This document shows positions 9,066-17,764 of a DNA stretch of 64,000 nucleotides, one piece after another (the stretch's first letter is position 1; every line of letters starts with the position of its first letter). The position numbers and the translations under genes are program-made. This DNA is from NIOZ-UU13 sp964444135 (GTDB lineage Bacteria > Planctomycetota > Phycisphaerae > Sedimentisphaerales > Anaerobacaceae). The DNA lies in NCBI GenBank assembly GCA_964444135.1, contig CAYUFX010000010.1, forward strand, positions 1 through 64,000, read 5' to 3'. The notes below the pieces were generated by a model. That model saw nothing but the letters and a program-made list of their open reading frames with translations. It was not told the origin of the DNA and made no database searches.

Positions 9066-10439
9066 ATGAAGGACGTTAAAACTGACCGCCGTAAGTTCTT
9101 GAAAGAAGCGATTGCCGCTGCTGTGGGGACGATGAGTTTCCCTTATGTTGTTCCTTCGTCAGCTTTAGGCAAGGACAGTAATGTGGAGCCAAGCAGCCGG
9201 ATTACCATGGGCTTCATCGGAGTGGGCGGTATGGGTACGAATAATATGAGGGCGTTCCTAAGTCAGCCCGATGTACAGGTTGTCGCTGTCTGCGATGTCG
9301 TAAAAGCCAGCAATGAGTACGGCCACTGGTATAAGAAAGGGTGGCAAGGCCCATGGTTTGGACGGGAACCCGCCCGAAAAATAGTCGAAGACCATTATTC
9401 TCGAAAGCCCCAATCCGGTGGGCGAAAAAACTGTGATGCATACAATGATTTTCGTGAACTACTTGCGCGAGATGATATTGATGCCGTTTGCATAACCACG
9501 CCCGACCACTGGCATGCGATCCCTGTACTAATGGCTGCCGCGGCCGGCAAGCATATCTACTGTGAGAAGCCCATGAGTCTAACGATTGCTGAAGGTAGGG
9601 CTATGGCTGAAGCCGTTCGGCGCTGTGGTGTCATTTTCCAAACGGGAACCCAGCGGCGGTCAAGCCAACAATTCCGGTTCATTTGTGAGCTTATACGCAA
9701 CGGGCGAATTGGCCAGCTCAAGAGAGTCATTACTAACATAGGAGCAAACAACAAGGAAGCTCCTTCTAAAGACTGGCAGCCTATGCCTGTGCCTGATTGG
9801 CTGGATTACGATATGTGGTTAGGCCCAGCGCCCTGGGTTCCTTACCACAAGGACCGCTGCCTTTATACTTTCCGTTTCGGCCTTGATTATTCCGGCGGCC
9901 AGACGACAAACTTAGGGGCGCATGCAATCGACGTTGCCCAATGGGCCAATGGTACAGACCATACCGGGCCTATCGAAGTGGAAGATTTAGGAGGCGAATT
10001 CCCCACAGATGGTCTGTTCACTACGGCCACCAAGGTACATTTTCGGGCCCGGTACGCTAATAATGTCGAACTGATTTGCAGAACTGAGGAGGACGGTCCT
10101 TTGCGTTTTGAAGGTACTGACGGTTGGATTCAGATACAAAATGACGAGCTCACATGCAATCCAGAATCGCTGAAAACTTCTGTGATTGGGCCGAATGAGA
10201 CCCACCTTTATCAGAGCGACGATCATCACCGCAATTTCATCGATTGTATTAAGGTGCATCGGGAAACGGCTGCGCCGGCTGAAATCGGCCACCGCTCCGT
10301 AACTATCTGCCACCTTGGCAATATAGCTATGACACTTAAGCGCAGACTGCTCTGGGACCCTGAAAAGGAACGTTTTATCAACAGCGAACAGGCCAACCGA
10401 ATGCTGTCACGGTCTATGCGCAGCCCGTGGCACCTGTGA
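9066..10439 (+). CDS. Tat-exported Gfo/Idh/MocA family oxidoreductase
   Basis: 457 residues. DRRKFLKEA followed by an alanine-rich stretch is a twin-arginine signal. MGFIGVGGMGTNN is the NAD-binding loop, ITTPDHWHAIP and YCEKPMSL (the EKP motif) follow, and GAHAIDVAQW carries a conserved histidine. Start choice: GGAGG at 9054-9058 is seven bases from the ATG at 9066, and the adjacent ATG at 9063 is possible. Upstream in-frame ATGs at 9048 and earlier lack a site. It faces away from the DUF1080 gene. Planctomycetes carry many such exported paralogues, thought to act on sugars. The substrate is unknown. Confidence 0.85.
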   Translation: MKDVKTDRRKFLKEAIAAAVGTMSFPYVVPSSALGKDSNVEPSSRITMGFIGVGGMGTNNMRAFLSQPDVQVVAVCDVVKASNEYGHWYKKGWQGPWFGREPARKIVEDHYSRKPQSGGRKNCDAYNDFRELLARDDIDAVCITTPDHWHAIPVLMAAAAGKHIYCEKPMSLTIAEGRAMAEAVRRCGVIFQTGTQRRSSQQFRFICELIRNGRIGQLKRVITNIGANNKEAPSKDWQPMPVPDWLDYDMWLGPAPWVPYHKDRCLYTFRFGLDYSGGQTTNLGAHAIDVAQWANGTDHTGPIEVEDLGGEFPTDGLFTTATKVHFRARYANNVELICRTEEDGPLRFEGTDGWIQIQNDELTCNPESLKTSVIGPNETHLYQSDDHHRNFIDCIKVHRETAAPAEIGHRSVTICHLGNIAMTLKRRLLWDPEKERFINSEQANRMLSRSMRSPWHL

Positions 10440-10563
10440 GACAGAAGGCAGAAGACAGAAAACAGAGGACAGAGGAAAGAACTGACTTCTGTTTGAGGAA
10501 GGCTCACGCGAGACCCGAAGGATGAGCCAATACTTATATTTTTTGGTTTTGGGCAAGCTCAGC
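10440..10563. repeat. AG/CT-rich 'cagaagacag' repeat in convergent gap
   Basis: The gap between two convergent genes begins with a run of CAGAAGRCAGA-type units and continues to ACTTCTG on the other arm, so it can fold back on itself. Similar sequences occur at 46921-46976 and, translated, at 19355-19385. It may act as a bidirectional stop hairpin. Confidence 0.55.
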
Positions 10564-11955
10564 TCACTTTAGTCTCCGTCGCAATTGGTCAAGTAACTGC
10601 GTGCTTAGCCTGGAGCCGGCCAATTCGCTGGCACCGCGAAATCGAATTTGCTGGCTTTCCAGGTTGCCGCCCGGCAGCTTGAAAATGACATCTACGTAGC
10701 CGGCGCCGCTTTCATCTCGCCGGGCCTCGCCGACTGCAACCGCCCATTGGCTCGCTGTCGCATCGGCTGCTGCTGTGGCAAGTCGTTCTATTCTTTGGCC
10801 GTGGGATGTTATTTCGGTCCAATCATCGTCGCGTACGTGGAGCAGGTGACGCAATTGCTCCATAGTGGGAGCAACATAGGCCCCGGTCAAGACCTGCTGT
10901 GCCCCTTCGGCGTTGCTCAGCGCTGCAGCCAGACTCCCGCCGCTGCTGACTTCCGCCAGCACCAGCGTCGCGCCGCGCGCTTCAAGCAATTTTAATATGT
11001 GCTCCTCCAGGGAGATTTCGCCATCAGCATAGATATATTCGCCTAAGTGCTCCGTTATCTTATGCTTTAACTCTTGGAGCCGTGCTCTATCTCGCTGTGT
11101 GTCGTTTGGCAGCGAAAAGGTAAAATCCACCCGGCCGCCCTGGAACTGCGAGGAAACCGTAATATCGGATGCTAACGGCACATGGTCACTAAGCGTCTGG
11201 TCAATCTGGGACTGGCCAAGGCCCACAAACCGCAGTGTCAGTGAGCATCCGGGCAGTCGTGTGCCGAATCGCTTGCTCAAATACGGTACCAGCTCATCGC
11301 TGACCATAGCCTGCAATTCGTGCGGCGGGCCTGGCAGCGCTACGATTACAGTGTTGGCCAATTCAAAGACGAGGCCGACGGCCGTACCGTTGGGATTTTT
11401 AAAATAGCTGCCCCGTGTTGGCACCTGGGTCTGCCGGCGCAAGTTAAGGCGAAGCTGAGCAGGTGAGACGCGGAAACGTCGGGCCATATCCTGCAGCACC
11501 TCTGGGTTTTCTTTTAGCTTGATTCCCGTGAAGTCGGAGAGCGTCTGGCGGGTGATGTCGTTGTCGGTCGGACCGAGGCCTCCGGTGACAATTACCAGAG
11601 GCGCTTTGTCCGTTGCGTAGCGAAGCGCCTCTTTGAGGTCAGCCGGCTTGTCATCGACACTCATCGAGCCGACGCATTGCAGGCCTAACGGGCGGAGGGT
11701 TCGAGTGATGAAGTATGTATGCCCATCTGCATAGACGCCCGATAGCAATTCCCCGCCGGTAACGACTATCATGTATCGTGTGGGCTGGGCAGACCATTCA
11801 TTGAAGCTGGTGATGCTGACAATCTGTTGAGGAACACCAGTCTGAGCCCCGACTTGTCGGGGACCAAGGCAAATCGACAAAGCAACTGCGAGTGATATGG
11901 ATACATACGCTTCTAACAAGCGTACTGCCATTCGTGTCTTTATGTGTTGTTCCAT
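10564..11955 (-). CDS. CinA-like protein with unusual N-terminal extension
   Basis: 463 residues. The region about 58-220 is the molybdopterin-binding-like CinA domain (VVTGGELLSG, VTGGLGPTDNDITRQTL, GTAVG, ALPGPPHE). The C-terminal region (about 320-463) aligns by eye with the CinA/PncC amidase domain, but the usual ESCTGG is EVSSGG here, so deamidase activity is doubtful. The first 57 residues are atypical: a hydrophobic, signal-like stretch plus GPRQVG. Both are encoded by interspersed repeats (11894-11926 and 11847-11862). The protein may therefore be membrane-associated, or the real start may be internal (for example the Met near residue 58). It is convergent with the oxidoreductase gene on its left. 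Confidence 0.7.
   Translation of the reverse strand: MEQHIKTRMAVRLLEAYVSISLAVALSICLGPRQVGAQTGVPQQIVSITSFNEWSAQPTRYMIVVTGGELLSGVYADGHTYFITRTLRPLGLQCVGSMSVDDKPADLKEALRYATDKAPLVIVTGGLGPTDNDITRQTLSDFTGIKLKENPEVLQDMARRFRVSPAQLRLNLRRQTQVPTRGSYFKNPNGTAVGLVFELANTVIVALPGPPHELQAMVSDELVPYLSKRFGTRLPGCSLTLRFVGLGQSQIDQTLSDHVPLASDITVSSQFQGGRVDFTFSLPNDTQRDRARLQELKHKITEHLGEYIYADGEISLEEHILKLLEARGATLVLAEVSSGGSLAAALSNAEGAQQVLTGAYVAPTMEQLRHLLHVRDDDWTEITSHGQRIERLATAAADATASQWAVAVGEARRDESGAGYVDVIFKLPGGNLESQQIRFRGASELAGSRLSTQLLDQLRRRLK
11847..11862. repeat. 16-bp palindrome inside CinA-like gene
   Basis: CCCCGACTTGTCGGGG has a 7-bp stem around a two-base centre. The flanks (GAG before, ACC after) extend a resemblance to the A-family GGTCCC..GGGACC repeats. 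It encodes GPRQVG in the N-terminal extension. Confidence 0.6.
11894..11926. repeat. B-family short repeat in CinA-like N-terminus
   Basis: Contains GATATGGATACATACGCTTC then TAACAAGCGTA. The copy at 16308-16340 is almost identical over this length. Here it is read on the minus strand as part of a hydrophobic leader (RLLEAYVSIS). At 16308 the other strand is coding. Confidence 0.85.
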
Positions 11956-12069
11956 TGGATATAAGCTCCTGGATTTATTGTTGAAGTCTTTTGTTTTTGT
12001 TTTCTTTAATTCTACACTATATGGATTATAATAACAAAGTATCTGAAACGTACAGGATATTGCAGAAAA

Positions 12070-14130
12070 ATGAGTTGGACAGATTCACAAGCAACAAACT
12101 CAATGAACCGACGGAGTTTTCTTGTATCCACCGGGATGGCTGCTCTCGGAGTGACCACAGGAACCTTTGCGGATGGTGTGAGCTACAAACGGAAAGAAGC
12201 TGTAAATGATAAGCCACCTGCTGACTGGCTGAATACGCCGGTTGAGTTCTCGCTGTGTCCATTCTGGTTCTGGAACGATGAGCTTTCGGAAAGAGAAATT
12301 GCACGCCAAATTGAAGATTTCCGGGCGCATGGTGTTTATGGATTCGTGATTCATCCACGGGCGGGACTGCCCAAAAGCATTGGTTGGATGAGCAAGAATA
12401 TGATTGAGCTCATGCGTTTTGCCATTGAACAGGCGGCCAAACACGGTATGTGGGTTGTACTGTACGATGAAGGTATGTATCCGAGCGGCTCGTCCAGCGG
12501 ACAGGTTGTTGAAGAGAACGCTGCCTTTCGGACACGCGGTCTTTTTGCTATTGACCTTGATGAGACAGAAAGAAACACGGATAAATATGACATACATATC
12601 GGCGCAAACGGCGAACCAGAACTGACCCAGGGCCAGAATCTGGTGGCCATTATTAAACGCAGGCAAAACGGACATCGGATAGCAGTTATTGATAGGGCTA
12701 TCAGGCCAGGATATTCTATCATTCGTGGGCTGCACTTTCTTGAGGACAATCCGCCGAGGCGAGCGAACCATAGGGAGGTCCCGGAGAATACGCCGCCCGC
12801 AGCCGATATTCTTAATCCACAGGCTGTGGCGTGTTTTATCCGCCTGGTATATCAGCGCTACTATGATGAATTTAAAGAGCATTTCGGCAAAACAATCCAT
12901 GCCATATTCACGGACGAGCCGTCTTTCTTAGCCAAACGCTCCGAGCGAGGTGCCGTACCCGGCACAACGGGCATACTCGAACACGTGAACAGATTTCTTG
13001 GCTATGATTTCACAACCCACCTTCCCGCACTCTGGTACAAGGATGAACCCAATGCCGAACAGCATCGAGCCGATTACTTTCGCGCATTACAAGCAAGACT
13101 TGAAGAGACGTTTTACAGGCAAATCTATCAATGGTGTGAGTCTCACAATATTGCTCTGACCGGTCATCCAGCCGCCCCTGACGATATCGGACATCTGAGA
13201 TATTTTCATATACCGGGACAAGACATTGTCTGGCGTTATATCGAGCCGGGCAAAGCCAGCGCTTTAGAGGAGCCTCAATCTACTCTGGGCAAGTGTGCCT
13301 CTTCAGCTATGCTCCATCTCGGTCGAAGACGCAACCTGAATGAATGCTGCGGAGCGTACGGACACAATTTTACTTTCGACGAGATGAAATGGCTGACCAA
13401 CTGGCTGATTGTACGTGGCTGCAATATGCTGGTTCCACACGCCTTTTACTACTCGATTCGCGGCCCCCGTATTGATGAGCGTCCACCTGATGTCGGCCCT
13501 AATAGTCCCTGGTGGGGACAGTATAAGCCCTTTGCCGATGCGTGCCGCCGTCTGTGCTGGCTGAACACTGACAGCAAACACATTTGTGCACTTGCGATCC
13601 TCGGCCTCAATGACTACTTGCCGTGGCAAGCCGCAAAGATTTGCTTTCAGAACCAGCGTGATTTCAACTACCTTGAAGCCAGACACTTATGGGAAGATGC
13701 TCATGTTGGAACCGACGGTATTCATATCTCAGGTATGCACTATAAGGCACTAATTGTCGAATTTGACTCACCCTCAAAAGCAAAAGAAGCGCTGCAAGTT
13801 TTAGAGCGTGCCGGCCGTCTTATCCGTTGGGGAAAAGACGATGGTGAGACGTTACTGCTCCAGAAAATTAACAGCCTGATATCAATGGATGTCAGTATTA
13901 CACCCGCCATCCCAGATCTGCGGGTACGACATGTTGTAAAAGATACAGTTCATTACTACATAGTTTTCAACGAAGGTCAAGAGCACATCAAATTCAGGCT
14001 GACAACCTCTACCAAAGGGCAGCGATTCTTACTTGAGCCCCAAACCGGGAGACAGAATACGATTGATTCGGATGCATTACTACAGATGCAACCTCATGAG
14101 CTGAAAGTACTAAAGGTTGCGAATTCATAG
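12070..14130 (+). CDS. Tat-exported TIM-barrel glycoside-hydrolase-like protein
   Basis: 686 residues. NRRSFLVSTGMAALG is a twin-arginine signal. PFWFWNDELSE, YGFVIHPRAGLP, MWVVLYDEGMYPSGSSSG and HAIFTDEPSFL mark a large TIM-barrel of the kind found in uncharacterised planctomycete and Bacteroidetes hydrolases; LYDE and FTDEP supply likely acidic catalytic residues. LNECCGAYGHNFTFDEMKWLTNWLIVRG reads like the distal barrel, and a short beta domain ends the protein. I cannot assign a GH number with confidence; a distant GH106-like relation is possible. The start could also be the ATG at 12103; neither has a strong ribosome site. It is divergent from the CinA-like gene. Confidence 0.65.
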   Translation: MSWTDSQATNSMNRRSFLVSTGMAALGVTTGTFADGVSYKRKEAVNDKPPADWLNTPVEFSLCPFWFWNDELSEREIARQIEDFRAHGVYGFVIHPRAGLPKSIGWMSKNMIELMRFAIEQAAKHGMWVVLYDEGMYPSGSSSGQVVEENAAFRTRGLFAIDLDETERNTDKYDIHIGANGEPELTQGQNLVAIIKRRQNGHRIAVIDRAIRPGYSIIRGLHFLEDNPPRRANHREVPENTPPAADILNPQAVACFIRLVYQRYYDEFKEHFGKTIHAIFTDEPSFLAKRSERGAVPGTTGILEHVNRFLGYDFTTHLPALWYKDEPNAEQHRADYFRALQARLEETFYRQIYQWCESHNIALTGHPAAPDDIGHLRYFHIPGQDIVWRYIEPGKASALEEPQSTLGKCASSAMLHLGRRRNLNECCGAYGHNFTFDEMKWLTNWLIVRGCNMLVPHAFYYSIRGPRIDERPPDVGPNSPWWGQYKPFADACRRLCWLNTDSKHICALAILGLNDYLPWQAAKICFQNQRDFNYLEARHLWEDAHVGTDGIHISGMHYKALIVEFDSPSKAKEALQVLERAGRLIRWGKDDGETLLLQKINSLISMDVSITPAIPDLRVRHVVKDTVHYYIVFNEGQEHIKFRLTTSTKGQRFLLEPQTGRQNTIDSDALLQMQPHELKVLKVANS

Positions 14131-14213
14131 CAAATTTCGATAAAATGCTCATCATATTTATACATAGTTCCTCTTGAGTTAATTGATGTTGATAATCTTT
14201 TTAAGGAAACTCA

Positions 14214-15188
14214 ATGAAGTTGCGAAAATTACTTCTGGCCTCGTTGCTGATTAGTTCGGTATCTCTGGCAGATGTAACTGACCGGAATCCGCCCAAGGCG
14301 GAGCAAGGAAGGAAAATCCAAAATAATACAGTAGAGTGTGACTTATCTTATGATTTCTTCGTGCCCGGAGAAACTTTCAGGATAAGTTTCATTGTCATAC
14401 TTCCACAGACTATACCGGGTAAACAGAAGATTTTAAGCATAAAGTACTCCCCAAAACCATCAAGATTTTTCCACGAAAATGGAAACCGCTACGCCGAGTT
14501 TATCTTTGTTAAGCTTGAGAGGCGAATGAAAGTAGAAATAAGTATCAGGGCTGAATTGCTCAGATACGACCTGCTCACCGCGAGAGAAAAACGCGAACAA
14601 GACCTTTTCGAAGGCCCCGGGTTTGAGGACTTTCTAAAGCAGGAAAAGCATATAGAAAAAGACGACCCCCAAATACAAGAAATCGCAGAAAGCATAGAAG
14701 GTCAAACTGAAATAGCCATAGTGAAAAACATATATAACTACGCCATTGATAATTTGGAGTACACCCTCCATGGAAAAAAAGACTGGGGTGCAGTCAAAGC
14801 TCTCCAGCAGAAAAAGGGTGATTGTACCGAGTACTCTGACCTGTTCGTTGCTATATGCAGGGCAAAGAACATTCCTGCCAGGGTCGTTACAGGGTACACG
14901 ATGCGATTCGATACCGATTCATCAAAACACAATTGGGCGGAGGTCTATCTGCAAAAGTACGGCTGGGTTCCTTTTGATCCGAGCGGTGGCGATGTAGAAA
15001 ACTTCATATTCCGAAACAGAGCGTTTGACAGAATGAGACCGGTTTACCTCTATCTTACTAACATCCGCAACGATGAAGTACTTGATAACTATCATTTTGC
15101 CAGATATACGTACTGGGGTGACAGAGCCAGATTAACAGACTCAATTAAATTCAAGCAACCTTCCCCGCCCTTCCGAAAGACCCAGTGA
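14214..15188 (+). CDS. secreted transglutaminase-like protein
   Basis: 324 residues with a signal peptide (hydrophobic 5-18). The transglutaminase-like (cysteine protease fold) domain covers about 165-262, with the triad visible as Cys204 in KKGDCTEYSDLF, His239 in SKHNWAEVYL and Asp255 in VPFDPSGGD. The N-terminal 150 residues are beta-rich. AAGGA lies upstream of the ATG. Such exported domains act in cross-linking or peptide hydrolysis; the substrate is not evident. NPPKAEQ near residue 25 is encoded by a CCGCCCAAGGCGG palindrome that has an intergenic relative near 17379. Confidence 0.8.
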   Translation: MKLRKLLLASLLISSVSLADVTDRNPPKAEQGRKIQNNTVECDLSYDFFVPGETFRISFIVILPQTIPGKQKILSIKYSPKPSRFFHENGNRYAEFIFVKLERRMKVEISIRAELLRYDLLTAREKREQDLFEGPGFEDFLKQEKHIEKDDPQIQEIAESIEGQTEIAIVKNIYNYAIDNLEYTLHGKKDWGAVKALQQKKGDCTEYSDLFVAICRAKNIPARVVTGYTMRFDTDSSKHNWAEVYLQKYGWVPFDPSGGDVENFIFRNRAFDRMRPVYLYLTNIRNDEVLDNYHFARYTYWGDRARLTDSIKFKQPSPPFRKTQ

Positions 15189-15250
15189 CATTCCAGCAGC
15201 TCAGGAACGGTTTTCAATAGACCGAGGTCGGCCAAAGTAATTCTCTTGGC

Positions 15251-15279
15251 TTGACAACAGACGTTTGAGGGCGTATATT
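15251..15279 (+). promoter_or_regulatory. sigma-70-type promoter for sugar isomerase gene
   Basis: TTGACA at 15251-15256, a 17-bp spacer and TATATT at 15274-15279. Transcription would start near 15286, giving a leader of about 45 bases before the ATG at 15331. Confidence 0.7.
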
Positions 15280-15330
15280 GTTCATAATTAAGATTCGGAA
15301 GTTACTTACTTTTTTATTAAGGACTGAGTT

Positions 15331-16206
15331 ATGAAATCACAAATTGATCGCCGTCGTTTTCTTCAAAGAAGTGGGATTTTCTTTGCAAGTACGGCGGTGC
15401 CGACATTATTAGGCCGGCTGTCACTTGCCAATGCGGAAGAATTCAAAGGCCGCTTCAGGAAGGCTGTTGGGTTCATGATGATAGAAGAGGACCTGTCGGT
15501 CGAAGACAAGCTGAGATTGGTGAAAGAAGTCGGTTTCGAGGGCGTCGAGACGCCCACGCACCTTCTCGACAAGAAAACACCAGAGCCGAGGATTCTGGCC
15601 CGTGCCAGCGAGAAAGTGGGGGTCCGCGTGCACGGCGTAGTCAACTCAAGCCATCACGATCTTACAGGTGCCATTGACGAAGCTGTGTTATACGGCGCGA
15701 CCTCGGTCCTCTACATTGTCCGGCCGGACCCCAAGGGCTCGTTCATAGAGAATTACCGGCGCACGCAGGAGACAATTCGGCGGGCCATTCCATACGCCGA
15801 GAAAAAACGCATCCACATTTTGATTGAGAACGTCTGGAACACCTTCCTCATTGAGCCGCTGACGATGGCACAGTACATCGATGAGCTTGACAACCCATAC
15901 GTAAAGGCGTATTTCGATGTGGGAAATGTGGTTCGCTGGGGGTTCCCTCAGCACTGGATCGAAGTCCTCGCCGAACGGATTGTCAAGATACACATCAAGG
16001 AGTACAACCTGAAGGTTGCGATGAATGAAGGGATGAGCAAGGGCTTTGATTGCCCGCTCGGGCAGGGCAGCATCGAATGGGACAGGGTGCGCGAGGAATT
16101 AAAGAAAATTGGCTACCGGGGCTGGGCCACTGCCGAGGTGAACGGCGGGAATCGCCGGCGCTTGGCCGAGATATCTCAGCAAATGGATCAGGTCCTTAAT
16201 CTATGA
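15331..16206 (+). CDS. Tat-exported sugar phosphate isomerase/epimerase family protein
   Basis: 291 residues. DRRRFLQRSG plus a hydrophobic stretch is a twin-arginine signal. The body is a xylose-isomerase-like TIM barrel: GFEGVETPTHL near 70, ILIENVWNTF near 167 and FDVGNVVRW near 200 supply candidate metal-binding glutamate and aspartate, VKIHIKEYN near 224 a histidine, and GWATAEVNGGNR near 268 the last glutamate. It is driven by the promoter at 15251. It probably isomerises or epimerises a sugar or keto-sugar generated by the neighbouring Gfo/Idh/MocA enzymes. The specific reaction is unknown. Confidence 0.85.
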   Translation: MKSQIDRRRFLQRSGIFFASTAVPTLLGRLSLANAEEFKGRFRKAVGFMMIEEDLSVEDKLRLVKEVGFEGVETPTHLLDKKTPEPRILARASEKVGVRVHGVVNSSHHDLTGAIDEAVLYGATSVLYIVRPDPKGSFIENYRRTQETIRRAIPYAEKKRIHILIENVWNTFLIEPLTMAQYIDELDNPYVKAYFDVGNVVRWGFPQHWIEVLAERIVKIHIKEYNLKVAMNEGMSKGFDCPLGQGSIEWDRVREELKKIGYRGWATAEVNGGNRRRLAEISQQMDQVLNL

Positions 16207-16261
16207 GTGCCTGCACCCCCGTGCTTTCTTGCGAAAGCAAGAACGGGGGTGGCGCAGGCAC
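16207..16261. repeat. long imperfect hairpin after isomerase gene
   Basis: GTGCCTGC..CCCCCGT pairs with ACGGGGG..GCAGGCAC around an inner CTTTCTTGCGAAAGCAAG arm. It starts one base after the stop codon. Its outer part (GGCGCAGGCACAGGTG) recurs at about 17351-17369. It may terminate transcription, though no T-run follows. Confidence 0.7.
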
Positions 16262-16305
16262 AGGTGCCCGCGCTACATAAATGATTTTCGAGGAGCACGC
16301 TGCCA

Positions 16306-17214
16306 ATGATATGGATACATACGCTTCTAACAGGCGTATCGAAATACCAGACTGTTCTATCGATTGTCTTTGTAATGGCATTGGCTGGCACCGCTCGGGT
16401 CAGGGCGGAATCGCATCAGAAAGCAAATAGTGAAGCTGTGCCCAAAGGCCTTATCCTGGACCTTGACGCGGATCGAGGGACCAAAGTGGTAAACGGACGA
16501 GTCACATCCTGGGAAAATCAGGTGGACTGGAAGGTCAAAACCTTCGTAGCGACGAGAGACGCTAATCACAAAAAGGGTACCGGACACCCTACGCTGAAAG
16601 AAAAAGTGGCAGCCATTGGTGGTCACAATACCGTTGTATTTAAACGACAGGAGCTCATCAATAGCAATGAAGACGCATTTGACCATCTTATAACCGGCAG
16701 TGGCTACACGTGGTTTGCGGTGATTTCGGTTTACTCCCAGGTATCCGGTCTCAAGGATGTGAATTCATTCTTTGGGAATTTGAGAAATGGTGAAAAATAT
16801 GAAGGATTTTGGGCGGGGCTAAAGGATGATAACACGCTTTGGATGGGTTCTCGAAACGGCATCACCTTTGGCCGGTGGGATGAGAACAACCCTCAACTTC
16901 TCGGCCCTAAACTAAAAGAGAATCGCTACTATATAATCGCCTCTCGCATGGGCGCCGGCACAGAGAAAGTCACCATCGAGCTCTTTGTCAATGGGACCAA
17001 ACCAGTGGCGTCCAAACCTTTCCCCGTCAATCCAAAGGCGAACTCGTCCAAAATGGCGATTGGACAGGAACGTGATGCAACAAACCATCCGGGCCATGAG
17101 TCCTTCGACGGTGAGCTGGCCCGCTTGCTTATGTGGGATCGTCCACTGAGCAACAAAGAGCTTGAGAAAACACTGTCTTTGTTGAAAAAAACTTACGTGT
17201 CGTCCCCCCGATAA
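16306..17214 (+). CDS. secreted LamG/concanavalin-like domain protein
   Basis: 302 residues. A signal-like stretch (18-30) ends near ARVRAES. The rest reads as a concanavalin A-like jelly-roll of LamG type: LILDLDADRGTKVVNGRVTSWENQ near 48, a central IASRMGAG and VTIELFVNGTKPVA, and the closing FDGELARLLMWDRPLSNKELE near 270, which is the classic LamG ending. GAGGAG lies about ten bases before the ATG. The first dozen residues are encoded by the B-family repeat at 16308-16340. Likely carbohydrate binding or adhesion outside the cytoplasm; the ligand is unknown. Confidence 0.75.
   Translation: MIWIHTLLTGVSKYQTVLSIVFVMALAGTARVRAESHQKANSEAVPKGLILDLDADRGTKVVNGRVTSWENQVDWKVKTFVATRDANHKKGTGHPTLKEKVAAIGGHNTVVFKRQELINSNEDAFDHLITGSGYTWFAVISVYSQVSGLKDVNSFFGNLRNGEKYEGFWAGLKDDNTLWMGSRNGITFGRWDENNPQLLGPKLKENRYYIIASRMGAGTEKVTIELFVNGTKPVASKPFPVNPKANSSKMAIGQERDATNHPGHESFDGELARLLMWDRPLSNKELEKTLSLLKKTYVSSPR
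16308..16340. repeat. B-family short repeat in LamG-like gene leader
   Basis: Nearly identical to 11894-11926 (GATATGGATACATACGCTTC, then TAACAGGCGTA). It starts within the initiation codon region and codes for the first residues after Met on the plus strand. Confidence 0.85.
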
Positions 17215-17764
17215 ACCTCATCCCGCAGGCAGACTAAATCAGAACCGATTTAATCTGTGAATCGCCTTCATAAGAACGGATGCCTGCACCTGTGTTTGCC
17301 TCGACACCTGTACCCGCGTTTTCTGTGCGGGCAGCACAGGTGCGGGCAAAGGTGGCGCAGGCACAGGTGATGAGGCATTCCGCCGAAGGCGGACCTATGG
17401 CGGATTGGTAAATTTCCGCGTTTCGGTGGGTTCGTGACAGTAGAACCTGCAAAGGAAGCAAAAATTAGTTGAAAGTTTGGGACGGATTTGGTAATCTAAT
17501 AAAATCAGGAACTTTGGTAAGATTATCAAATTGTGTACATGTAATCATGAAAGGGGGTTGCCCTCCAGAGCAGTTTAGGCAAGCTGCTTAATGAGGAGGT
17601 CTCATGTTGTGCCTCAAATGTTTCCTGACCGGTGAGGGACGAACTTTATGTTGAACAATACTAACAAACTCGCTCTTGGTGCAAATGCGGATATGTATGC
17701 CTCTCCGAAAAGGGTCCTTAGGACTTGTAGGCATGTCGATAGACACGTCAACCGGCTTGCCGCG
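17215..17764. repeat. intergenic repeat cluster upstream of PQQ gene
   Basis: 550 bp without a convincing gene. It holds the D-family element at 17305-17348 (CACCTGTACC to TGCGGGCA), which matches the copy inside the GH36-like gene. It also holds a TCCGCCGAAGGCGGA palindrome near 17379 and a B-family copy at 17684-17733. The frame of the next gene is open back to 17648, but that part is largely repeat-derived. Confidence 0.7.
17684..17733. repeat. B-family repeat upstream of PQQ gene
   Basis: ATGCGGATATGTATGCCTCT followed by CCGAAAAGGGTCCTTAGGAC matches the reverse complement of 7431-7485. It lies in an open frame joined to the downstream gene, but before its likely true start. Confidence 0.75.

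Noticed and set aside
12100..12900. A 266-codon minus-strand open frame under the TIM-barrel gene
   Set aside because: It is the antisense shadow of a well-supported plus-strand gene and shows no protein-like motifs.
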